Positions 1 through 5,703 of a stretch of DNA of 8,410 bases are shown here, one piece after another. Position 1 is the stretch's first letter. Each line of letters starts with the position of its first letter. A program made the translations under genes and the position numbers. This stretch comes from Desulfofustis sp. (GTDB taxonomy: Bacteria; Desulfobacterota; Desulfobulbia; Desulfobulbales; Desulfocapsaceae): the NCBI GenBank assembly GCA_029287755.1, contig JARFQM010000402.1, positions 1 to 8,410 of the forward strand. Direction: 5' to 3'. The notes under the pieces were generated by a model. That model made no database searches. It had not been told where the DNA came from and saw only the letters and a list, made by a program, of their open reading frames with translations.

Positions 1-189
1 CCCCCACTTTTCCCCCCCTTCCATGCTCTCGAACAGAAACACGTGTTCGCGGTCCTGATTGATCTTGAAAAACAGGGTGAGCGGAGTATCAAGATCGGCG
101 ATCAAAGAAGATGAAAAAGGTACCAGCCGGGCCTTCTCAGCTTTGCTGCAGAACAGTTCGAATTCTTTTTTATCGGCGGGAGCGATCAT
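1..189 (-). CDS. trpE: Anthranilate synthase component I, N-terminal fragment (runs off left edge)
   Basis: TrpE converts chorismate to anthranilate, using ammonia supplied by TrpG, in the first committed step of tryptophan synthesis in the cytoplasm. Only the first 63 codons are present. They read MIAPADKKEFELF, then a charged stretch, then LDTPLTLFFKIN and HVFLFESMEGGESGG. This matches the TrpE N-terminal pattern in which residues before the chorismate-binding domain run 'TPVSxFLKI...FLLESVEGGE'. The feedback-inhibition and catalytic regions lie outside the window, so activity cannot be judged. ATG at 189 is the only reasonable start, because an in-frame TGA lies five codons upstream (202-204). 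The bases before it (CACTCCAGCC on the coding strand) contain no convincing Shine-Dalgarno. A short ORF (186-245) overlaps the start. The gene lies about 180 bp downstream of rpsT on the same strand, but the rpsT terminator separates them, so it probably has its own promoter. The alternative is a related chorismate-binding enzyme such as PabB; the ESMEGGE segment fits TrpE better. Confidence 0.75.
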   Translation of the reverse strand, partial: MIAPADKKEFELFCSKAEKARLVPFSSSLIADLDTPLTLFFKINQDREHVFLFESMEGGEKWG

Positions 190-245
190 GGCTGGAGTGG
201 ATCAGGTTGTTGGCATAAATTGTAATGGAACAAGGAACATACCAT
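186..245 (-). other. Possible 19-codon leader ORF overlapping the trpE start
   Basis: ATG at 245 opens a 19-residue frame (MVCSLFHYNLCQQPDPLQP) whose TGA overlaps the trpE ATG as ATGA, an arrangement typical of translational coupling. It contains no tryptophan codon, so it is not a classical trp attenuator leader peptide. No Shine-Dalgarno is visible before its ATG. Its translation is a guess. The case for it is only the overlap and the weak ribosome-binding site of trpE itself. Confidence 0.2.
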
Positions 246-284
246 AAATAGGAAATAATTCACCAGAAACACAGAATCAGAAAA

Positions 285-320
285 TGAAAAAAGCCGCTTG
301 ATCGTCGGATCAAACGGCTT
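285..320 (-). terminator. Intrinsic terminator of rpsT
   Basis: On the minus strand a hairpin forms from AAGCCG-T-TTGATC and GATCAA-G-CGGCTT (plus-strand arms 291-303 and 308-320). It has two 6-bp helices separated by one mismatch and a 4-base loop. It is followed on the minus strand by a run of T (TTTTTTCATTTT). It lies about 50 bp past the rpsT stop and before trpE. The other side of the hairpin has no T-run, so it works in the minus direction only. Confidence 0.85.
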
Positions 321-370
321 CTCATTATGGTTCCGGCTTACAAGGGCACCGGCACCCTAAAAAAGAGCAA

Positions 371-637
371 TCAGGCTTCGAGCTGATTTACCCTTTTGGT
401 CAATCGGGAAATCTTCCGCGAGGCATTCTTCTTGTGAATCGTGCCCTTGGATGCGGTTTTGGCGATTACCGGAACGGCAGAGGCTAAGGCGGTTTTCGCC
501 TCGTCGACGTTGCCGCTCTCGATTGCCTCGTTCAAATTCCTGATTGCCGTTTTCATCTTAGAACGGATCGCCCTATTGCGCTGGCGCCTCACCTGGGCCT
601 GACGATTTCTCTTTTCCGCAGATTTATGATTAGCCAC
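371..637 (-). CDS. rpsT: 30S ribosomal protein S20
   Basis: S20 is a primary 16S rRNA-binding protein of the small subunit. The product starts VANHKSAEKRNRQAQ and continues RAIRSKMKTAIRNL, the usual lysine/arginine-rich helical bundle. The later TASKGTIHKKNASRKISRL segment is the conserved C-terminal signature. With GTG at 637 as the start it has 88 residues, the normal family length, and the N-terminus aligns with the usual MANHKSA. A TTG two codons upstream (643) is possible. However, the AGGAGG at 647-652 is only 3 nt from the TTG and 9 nt from the GTG, so GTG is preferred. A non-ATG start is interesting here, because E. coli rpsT starts with UUG and S20 represses its own translation. The gene stands alone with its own promoter and terminator. 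Confidence 0.96.
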   Translation of the reverse strand: MANHKSAEKRNRQAQVRRQRNRAIRSKMKTAIRNLNEAIESGNVDEAKTALASAVPVIAKTASKGTIHKKNASRKISRLTKRVNQLEA

Positions 638-646
638 GAACAACTT

Positions 647-652
647 CCTCCT
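647..652 (-). promoter_or_regulatory. Shine-Dalgarno of rpsT that decides the start
   Basis: AGGAGG on the minus strand. The 9-nt spacing to GTG at 637, against 3 nt to the upstream TTG at 643, supports GTG as the true start of S20. Confidence 0.85.
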
Positions 653-687
653 GTCTGTATCGTTAAGTGCGTATTCTGTAATGCACG

Positions 688-706
688 CAGCAGCAGATCG
701 CTACTG
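688..706 (-). promoter_or_regulatory. Hairpin in the rpsT 5' leader
   Basis: On the transcript, CAGUAGC and GCUGCUG pair over 7 bp (one G-U) around the 5-base loop GAUCU. It sits between the proposed promoter and the Shine-Dalgarno and has no following U-run, so it is not a terminator. It could be a translational control element or simply part of a folded leader. Confidence 0.35.
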
Positions 707-731
707 ATGATTATTTTTGTAACCGAAGACG

Positions 732-790
732 AAAATAGATACTCCAGAGTGTATCTGGTGTCAATAAAAATAATATTAAATATCTATTTT
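732..790. repeat. Nested inverted repeats across the rpsT promoter
   Basis: AAAATAGATA (732-741) is an exact inverted copy of TATCTATTTT (781-790). Separately, AGATAC (737-742) pairs with GTATCT (751-756) around 8 bases. The outer pair flanks the -35 and includes the -10; the inner pair lies between the -35 and -10. The arrangement could be an operator or a DNA-bending site. In such AT-rich DNA chance cannot be excluded. Confidence 0.4.
736..764 (-). promoter_or_regulatory. Candidate sigma-70-type promoter of rpsT
   Basis: On the minus strand a perfect TTGACA (764 to 759) is followed after 17 bp by TATCTA (741 to 736), a moderate -10 match. Directly upstream, 765-791 is almost pure A/T, as expected of an UP element at a strongly expressed ribosomal protein gene. 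The start site would be near 729, giving a leader of roughly 90 nt before the GTG. A weaker alternative -10 (TCTATT) lies two bases further downstream. Confidence 0.65.
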
Positions 791-850
791 TCCAGGCTTA
801 GTAATCACTTTACCTGTTCTCAATAGACGCTTCTCAACATCAAGGTATTG

Positions 851-3040
851 TCATTCGAGCCTGCCAAGATAATTGAAGGTGGGAAGTTTCGGAAGCCGGT
901 CCCGGGCAGTGAGCCTGTCGGCCACCCCTTCCACCTCTCTTTTGCCGATCTTCATTCCGGAAAAATCGACCACCAGATAGTCAATACCCATATCCTGAAG
1001 CTCATTTTTAAAGGGTAGAAGCGAATAGGGCTTAACCGGTCTGGTGTAGGACAGACCTCCTCTTTTGGTGGTGACGAACCTCTCTCCATGGGGACTGGAA
1101 ATCGTCTGATTATAGGGTTGATTATCGGGCGCAGCCCTGGAGATGAAAAGCGGGGGGGTGCCATACACGGTCAAACCCACCTGCGGACGTCTTGAGTGTT
1201 CTTTTCGATTGCCCTTTTTCTGCTGCCCCTGGTCGGCGTCGCTGCTCCGATAGCCTGTAAGGCCGCGGGATAGACTTGCCCGATCGGTTTCGATGCTGAA
1301 TTGAAACCCCGAAAGTCCTAATGAAGCAGCGGATTTCATTGCCCTGCTGTTGAGCAGATTGAGGGTATAATCCCCATAGAGCGTGACTTCGGATTGGGCA
1401 AAAAGACTCAACTGACCTAGACCGGTGATTTGAAAAGTACGGAAACCGGATTTGCGCAGCACCTCGATTTTTTTCCTCAAGGCAGAGAACGACTGGTCAT
1501 GCACCACCTGCGGCAGCGCCCAGATCACCCTGTTCTTTTCCCTGCCGAAATAGCGTTTAAGCTGCCCGGTTTCAGCCATGGTCCGCTTTTCTATGGGGAG
1601 CACGAACCTATCAACCTCAAACGGCAGTCTCTGGAAAATCAGCTTGGCCGAATCGAGCCGCACCCACAACTCAGTGGACCTGCGCGGCGCTGCACGGCCC
1701 TTACGGGTGGACAGCGCTTTAATGGGTGGGCGTCCCGACAGACCAATCAACTCGCAGATTCTCCTGCTCTTGTCCCTTATCGTTGCCGACTCCCTGGAAG
1801 TAGGATTAAGAGGGGCGAGGCTCGGTGGAAGTCCTGTCAACTCCTGTCGTCGTCGATCATGTACGTCAACCCGATAAAGGCTGACGGTGCCACGCGGTAT
1901 CTCGGGCCCCAGGCCGGAGGGCAGTTGCAGTCTCCAGTCCCCGGTATCGGTGGGTTGGAACTTGCGCAGAGTAAACCCAACCCGTTCGCCGCTGGCCTCA
2001 TCATGCAGCCGAAAGCGTTCGCCCTTTTGTACTGTCTGCTTCAGATTGATGCGCCCCCAGCAGCCGGAACCGTCGTTCACTATTGTGCTGAACCGGCCGA
2101 GGTAGGTGCCTATGTTGCCCGAGTGGTGAGAGCTGATGGCGCCCTGCCCTTTGTCGCCCAGAAAAAAACCTGTCGAGCTTTTTCTTCCCAGAGCACTTCC
2201 AATCAGCTCTTTGGCTTCCTGCCTGATTTCTTCGAGCTCTGACGGCGCCGCATCCATGACCATTCGGTAGGCGCGCACCACCTGCTCCACATAATTGACC
2301 GAGCGAAGCCTGCCTTCTATTTTCAGTGACGCGACACCGATGCGCTTGAACTCATCGACCAGATCGAGCCCTTCAAGATCGTTCATCGAGAAAAAATAGG
2401 CGGATCTGCCTCGTGAGCCCTTTCTTTTAGCCGAAGCGGAGACAACCGAGTATTTCCTCCGGCAGGGCTGTACGCAATTGCCTCTCAAGCCGCTCTTACC
2501 CCCATGATAAGAGGAAAAAAGACACCCCCCCGAATAAGAAAAGCACATGGCTCCGTGCACAAATATTTCTACTTCGATGGGACTGTTTCTGACGATTTTT
2601 TCAATCTCTGCAATCGTCAGTTCACGGGCCAGGACCACCCTGGAGCAGCCAAGCCGGGCCAGGGTTTTGACGCCGCCGCTGTGGTGGACAAACATCAGGG
2701 TCGAGCCATGCAGGGGAAGCGAGGGAAAATGGGTGGTCACCAATTCGATGACCCCGAGATCCTGGACGATAAGCGCAGTGGGCGAGATCGATTCCAATTC
2801 CGCCAGGGTAGTTATCAGACGGGGAAGCTCCTCTTCTTTGACCAGACTGTTGAGGGCCACATAAAAGGTGAGCCCCTGTTCCCGGCAGCAGGCCGCCATC
2901 GCCCTTATTTCATCGAAGCGAAACTCCCGGGCGGGATTGCGGGCATTGAATCCGGGCGCGCCGACATAGACGCCGTCGGCACCAGCCTGCACTGCGGCTT
3001 CAAAATGGTCAACAGAGCCGGCCGGCGCGAGTAATTCCAT
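851..3040 (-). CDS. rlhA: Long U32-family protein, probable 23S rRNA hydroxylase RlhA type
   Basis: The 729-residue product begins MELLAPAGSVDHFEAAVQAG and continues DGVYVG, the standard U32 N-terminus. The U32 signature follows at about residues 159-173 (EIFVHGAMCFSYSGGC). Four cysteines (C166, C173, C189, C193) fit the set conserved in U32 RNA-hydroxylating enzymes, where an iron-sulfur cluster is expected. Residues about 235-262 (IGVASLKIEGRLRSVNYVEQ) are also typical. A middle beta-rich part (about 290-400) and a C-terminal part (about 455-700, with LYGDYTLNLLNS and QVGLTVYGTPPLFISRA) give the long architecture of E. coli RlhA (YdcP) rather than the short TrhP/YegQ form. RlhA makes 5-hydroxycytidine in 23S rRNA and is linked to prephenate and iron supply. 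Older annotation would say 'peptidase U32' or 'collagenase-like', which is probably misleading. Two basic insertions stand out: residues 203-213, and 598-619 in the C-terminal part. The start is the ATG at 3040; the ribosome-binding site is weak. It lies 40 bp after purN on the same strand and may be its cotranscribed last gene. The exact RNA target is inference. Confidence 0.8.
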   Translation of the reverse strand: MELLAPAGSVDHFEAAVQAGADGVYVGAPGFNARNPAREFRFDEIRAMAACCREQGLTFYVALNSLVKEEELPRLITTLAELESISPTALIVQDLGVIELVTTHFPSLPLHGSTLMFVHHSGGVKTLARLGCSRVVLARELTIAEIEKIVRNSPIEVEIFVHGAMCFSYSGGCLFSSYHGGKSGLRGNCVQPCRRKYSVVSASAKRKGSRGRSAYFFSMNDLEGLDLVDEFKRIGVASLKIEGRLRSVNYVEQVVRAYRMVMDAAPSELEEIRQEAKELIGSALGRKSSTGFFLGDKGQGAISSHHSGNIGTYLGRFSTIVNDGSGCWGRINLKQTVQKGERFRLHDEASGERVGFTLRKFQPTDTGDWRLQLPSGLGPEIPRGTVSLYRVDVHDRRRQELTGLPPSLAPLNPTSRESATIRDKSRRICELIGLSGRPPIKALSTRKGRAAPRRSTELWVRLDSAKLIFQRLPFEVDRFVLPIEKRTMAETGQLKRYFGREKNRVIWALPQVVHDQSFSALRKKIEVLRKSGFRTFQITGLGQLSLFAQSEVTLYGDYTLNLLNSRAMKSAASLGLSGFQFSIETDRASLSRGLTGYRSSDADQGQQKKGNRKEHSRRPQVGLTVYGTPPLFISRAAPDNQPYNQTISSPHGERFVTTKRGGLSYTRPVKPYSLLPFKNELQDMGIDYLVVDFSGMKIGKREVEGVADRLTARDRLPKLPTFNYLGRLE

Positions 3041-3080
3041 CTTCCGGAGTGAATTGTAGTTGATTGGCGTGAACCTGGAT

Positions 3081-3662
3081 TTAGCTGCCGACCCTTTCCC
3101 AGAAAAAGTCTATACCCCTTTCGTCGACCCGGTTGAGTGCTTCGGGAAAGGCCTCGCATTCAACGGCAAAGACCTTGCCGGCGATATCCTTGATCGAATC
3201 GTCGTAATCGAGCTCAACGGTCTTCTGCAGGATAATCGGACCGTTGTCATACAGTTCGTCGGCAAAATGAACGGTGCAGCCGCTGACCATGCAGCCCCGC
3301 TCCTTTACGGAACGATGGACGATATCTCCATAAAAGCCGTCGCCGCAGAACATGGGGATGATCGAGGGGTGGATATTGACCACATTTCGTTTCAGGCTCT
3401 GGGGCGGGGTGTACAACTTGAGATAGCCGGCCAGGCAGATGATATCGATAGCATAGTCCTTGAGGATATCGTTGGTTGATTCGCTGTCCTTGGCGACGAA
3501 GGTCGGGTAGCCATAGTTCCTTGCCTTGTCGATTCCCAAGACACCCTCCACATTGGAAACCACAACCTGGATCCGGCAGTTGAGCGACCCGTCTTCGATA
3601 CGTTCATGAAAATTGTCCAGCGTCCGTCCGCTGCCAGATAAAAGCACCGCGATGTTCAGCAT
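3081..3662 (-). CDS. purN: Phosphoribosylglycinamide formyltransferase
   Basis: PurN transfers a formyl group from 10-formyltetrahydrofolate to GAR, an early step of purine synthesis. The 193-residue product has the phosphate-binding N-terminus (IAVLLSGSGRTLDNF), the catalytic NIHPS motif with N96 and H98, the FCGDGFYG loop, VSGCTVHF, and D139 in YDNGPIILQ. These correspond to the Asn-His-Asp set of E. coli PurN, so the protein should be active. The glycine-rich loop reads GSGRTL rather than the commoner GSGSNL, marking a variant subgroup. The start ATG at 3662 has a strong GGGGG ribosome-binding site a few bases upstream. Only 2 bp separate it from the preceding IMP cyclohydrolase, so the two are surely cotranscribed. 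GAR is the expected substrate; another formyl acceptor cannot be excluded from sequence alone. Confidence 0.9.
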   Translation of the reverse strand: MLNIAVLLSGSGRTLDNFHERIEDGSLNCRIQVVVSNVEGVLGIDKARNYGYPTFVAKDSESTNDILKDYAIDIICLAGYLKLYTPPQSLKRNVVNIHPSIIPMFCGDGFYGDIVHRSVKERGCMVSGCTVHFADELYDNGPIILQKTVELDYDDSIKDIAGKVFAVECEAFPEALNRVDERGIDFFWERVGS

Positions 3663-3664
3663 CG

Positions 3665-4285
3665 TTACACCCCCTTGAAATAATCATTGGTGGACACATC
3701 CACCTTCTCGAGCCATCTGGAAATTGCCGTGTCATAGGACGAGGTCAGCTCGAACACCTTGCGGGCCAGCATAAACCTGGTTTTCAGGGTGGTCGCGCCG
3801 GTTGTCCTTATTTCCTGTAAAACCGTGCCATAATCAGCAGGATCGACAACTACGGTCACATCCTGGAAGTTCTTCGCCGCGGCCCTGAGCAGCGTCGGAC
3901 CGCCGATGTCAATGTTTTCAATCGCATCTTCAAGACTGCAATCGGCAGCGGCGACAGTCTTCTCAAAGGCATAAAGATTGACCGCCACAAGATCGATTGG
4001 GGTCAGTCCGTGCGTATCACACTGGCTGATGTGTTCGGGATTGCTGCGCTGGTGGAGTATGCCGCCGTGTACCTTGGGATGGAGCGTTTTGACGCGCCCA
4101 TCGAGCATTTCCGGAAAGCCGGTGAACTCGGAGACATCGACAACCTCGAGTCCCGCCTCTCTTAAGCGGGCGGCAGTGCCCCCGGTGGAAAGCAGTTCAA
4201 CCCCAAGCTCGGCCAGTGCAGCGCCAAATTGTTCAATCCCTGATTTGTCGGTAAGGCTGATGAGCGCTCGTTTAATCTTGTTCAT
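3665..4285 (-). CDS. purH: Stand-alone IMP cyclohydrolase (PurH N-terminal domain only)
   Basis: IMP cyclohydrolase closes the purine ring, converting FAICAR to IMP in the last step of de novo synthesis. The 206-residue product starts [20 protein letters not shown] and has the MGS-like fold motifs [16 protein letters not shown] and [36 protein letters not shown] and [17 protein letters not shown] complete the cyclohydrolase signature. Usual PurH is about 510-530 residues with a C-terminal AICAR formyltransferase domain. Here the frame stops just after the cyclohydrolase domain, and purN begins 2 bp later, so there is no remnant of the second domain. ATG at 4285 is preferred because GGGGTG lies 6 nt before it; a GTG at 4294 (three codons earlier) is possible but has a worse-placed ribosome-binding site. 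AICAR formylation must be encoded elsewhere. It lies 14 bp downstream of the hslR-like gene. Confidence 0.92.
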   Translation of the reverse strand: MNKIKRALISLTDKSGIEQFGAALAELGVELLSTGGTAARLREAGLEVVDVSEFTGFPEMLDGRVKTLHPKVHGGILHQRSNPEHISQCDTHGLTPIDLVAVNLYAFEKTVAAADCSLEDAIENIDIGGPTLLRAAAKNFQDVTVVVDPADYGTVLQEIRTTGATTLKTRFMLARKVFELTSSYDTAISRWLEKVDVSTNDYFKGV

Positions 4286-4299
4286 CCTGGTCACCCCGG

Positions 4300-4692
4300 T
4301 TAATCTTTTCTTATGAATTTACGAATTTTACGACGGTCTCTCTTGTCCGGCTTTTTCGCTGGTGCGGCTCCGGGCGCCCTGATCAATCTGCGCATCTGCG
4401 AATTGGCCTCGCGATTTTTCACGCTGTCATCGGATTCATCATAGAGCTCCCGCGCCTCTTTGGCAGGCCGGCGATACTGGTTCAACCCTCTGACGGTCAC
4501 CTCGAATATCTGCTCAAGCTTGTTGATCCGCAGTTCATCACCCACTGTCACGATTCTGGAAGGTTTGACCCGCTGTCCGTTGAGGTGGATCTTGCCGCCC
4601 TGCACTGCCTGAGTGGCCTGCGATCTGGTTTTAAAAAACCGGGCCGCCCACAACCACTTGTCTATTCTTATTTTTTCTATTGATTCAGTCAC
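4300..4692 (-). CDS. hslR: S4-domain RNA-binding protein, Hsp15 (HslR) family
   Basis: Hsp15 binds free 50S subunits that still carry a peptidyl-tRNA and helps recycle stalled ribosomes in E. coli. The 130-residue product opens with [20 protein letters not shown] (residues about 8-27), followed by [19 protein letters not shown]. This is the S4 fold in the form typical of Hsp15. The C-terminal third is highly basic ([18 protein letters not shown]), as in E. coli Hsp15 (133 residues). The start is GTG at 4692; no ATG precedes the S4 domain, and an AGG about 10 nt upstream may serve as ribosome-binding site. It is the first gene of the minus-strand run leading to purH and purN and is divergent from folE2. 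Family assignment is firm; the exact role in this organism is inferred. Confidence 0.88.
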   Translation of the reverse strand: MTESIEKIRIDKWLWAARFFKTRSQATQAVQGGKIHLNGQRVKPSRIVTVGDELRINKLEQIFEVTVRGLNQYRRPAKEARELYDESDDSVKNREANSQMRRLIRAPGAAPAKKPDKRDRRKIRKFIRKD

Positions 4693-4738
4693 CTGTGAAA
4701 CCTGTTCGAGGGAGATTCAGAGTGGTTCTAGGTATCAA
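4693..4738. promoter_or_regulatory. 46-bp divergent intergenic region hslR / folE2
   Basis: The starts of two divergent genes are only 46 bp apart, so any promoters must overlap each other or lie inside the opposite gene. I found no good -35/-10 pair in either direction. The folE2 ribosome-binding site (AGG, 6 nt before the ATG) lies inside it. Regulatory content beyond this is not recognisable. Confidence 0.4.
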
Positions 4739-5599
4739 ATGACAAAGGTACACCGAAAATTATGTGAATTCATCGAAAAAGGCTATATGGTGTGCACCAG
4801 AAAACCGACCGCACAGAGCTTCAGCATACAGATCCCCATGGCCATACAAACCGCCGGTGTAAAAAATATCAAGCTGCCGATACGGGTGATGCAAAAGGAC
4901 GGCAAAATCCAAAACACCATCGCCGAAATCAGCCTGCAAACCCGCATAGCAACGCCTCTGCAGCCCAACTGCATAGGCTCCATCACGGCAATCATCAACC
5001 GTTACATCGACAAAATTGCCGTTTCAGAATTTCAGGATTTGCTCTCCGATGTCCAGCAGTTCTTCAATGCCGAATCCACCCAGATCGATATGAGCTTCCC
5101 CTATTTTCTGGAAAAAAAAGCGCCGGTCACCGACACCTCCGGCCTGATGGAGTACCGCTGTACCTTCAGCGGCACCATCGGCGGCAATAACGGCTTTGCA
5201 CTGACCGTGGCAGTGCCGGTCACCACCCTGTGTCCCTGCTCCAAGGAAATCAGTGAAGCCGGGGCCCACAATCAGCGGGCGGAAATAACCATTACGGTCA
5301 GATTCAGCAGGATGATCTGGGTAGAGGACCTGATCGAACTCATCGAGCAATGCGGTTCATGCGAACTCTATTCACTGCTCAAACGGCCCGACGAAAAATA
5401 TGTCACCGAGACCGCCTTCAACAACCCCATGTTCGTTGAGGACGTGGTCAGGAAAGTTGCCCTGGCGGCCCTTGATCATCCGGACATTACCTGGTTTTCA
5501 GCCAGTGTCGAAAGCTTCGAATCCATTCACAAGCACAGCGCCTACGCCTTTGTCGACAGCGGCGACATCCTCGACAAAAACGGCGGCAAGCTTCAATAG
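4739..5599 (+). CDS. folE2: GTP cyclohydrolase I, FolE2 (type IB) family, with divergent N-terminal half
   Basis: FolE2 converts GTP to 7,8-dihydroneopterin triphosphate, the entry to folate and related pterins, using a metal set different from zinc-dependent FolE. The C-terminal half is classical: FPYFLEKKAPV, PVTTLCPCSKEIS (C165), GAHNQRAE (H177), LYSLLKRPDEKYVTE (E219), FVED (E234) and ESIHKHSAYA (E261, H264). The spacing of these residues equals that of C147, H159, E201, E216, E243 and H246 in the Neisseria enzyme as I recall it. The N-terminal half keeps VKNIKLPIRV and QNTIAEIS, but where family members usually have GTHMSRF this protein reads PNCIGSI (residues 76-82). ATG at 4739 has AGG 6 nt upstream and gives 286 residues. 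ATG at 4787, also with AAGG before it, would give 270, close to the usual family length. It is the only plus-strand gene here and is divergent from hslR. Confidence 0.9.
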   Translation: MTKVHRKLCEFIEKGYMVCTRKPTAQSFSIQIPMAIQTAGVKNIKLPIRVMQKDGKIQNTIAEISLQTRIATPLQPNCIGSITAIINRYIDKIAVSEFQDLLSDVQQFFNAESTQIDMSFPYFLEKKAPVTDTSGLMEYRCTFSGTIGGNNGFALTVAVPVTTLCPCSKEISEAGAHNQRAEITITVRFSRMIWVEDLIELIEQCGSCELYSLLKRPDEKYVTETAFNNPMFVEDVVRKVALAALDHPDITWFSASVESFESIHKHSAYAFVDSGDILDKNGGKLQ

Positions 5600-5703
5600 A
5601 CAAGCACTTGAGTTTAGGATTGCCGTCAGCACAGACTCGAACCCGGGTCGGCGATGGATTTAGACAACGGTGCCCCGATCGAAAGCTTGCACAGCACCTC
5701 GCG
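5600..5703. other. Convergent junction folE2 / aminotransferase, no gene
   Basis: These 104 bp separate two converging stop codons. I see no hairpin with a T-run in either direction. An 8-bp inverted repeat, GCAAGCTT (5586-5593) and AAGCTTGC (5683-5690), spans the junction with a long loop. It is built around a 6-bp palindrome, so its meaning is doubtful. Confidence 0.4.

Noticed and set aside
330..362. GGCACC tandem copy and GC-rich stretch after rpsT
   Set aside because: It is only two 6-base copies, with no stable hairpin and no T-run. The real terminator is the adjacent 285-320 hairpin.
626..826. 66-codon plus-strand frame upstream of rpsT
   Set aside because: It overlaps the rpsT start, Shine-Dalgarno and promoter, has no ribosome-binding site, and encodes an unremarkable sequence.
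800..850. Possible terminator after the U32 gene
   Set aside because: Only a CAGG/CCTG 4-bp pairing around a long loop is visible, and it is followed by GAAAAATAG instead of a T-run on the minus strand.
1430..2242. 270-codon open frame on the plus strand inside the U32 gene
   Set aside because: It lies fully antisense to a well-conserved protein, resembles no family I know, and has low-quality composition. It is a shadow frame of GC-rich coding sequence.
2504..3034. 176-codon plus-strand frame antisense to the U32 N-terminus
   Set aside because: It covers the most conserved part of the U32 gene on the other strand and shows no recognisable domain.
5626..5660. tRNA-like T-loop (GGGTTCGAGTC on the minus strand)
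   Set aside because: The bases flanking TTCGAGT do not form the 5-bp T-stem, and no acceptor or anticodon arm is seen. It is a chance match.
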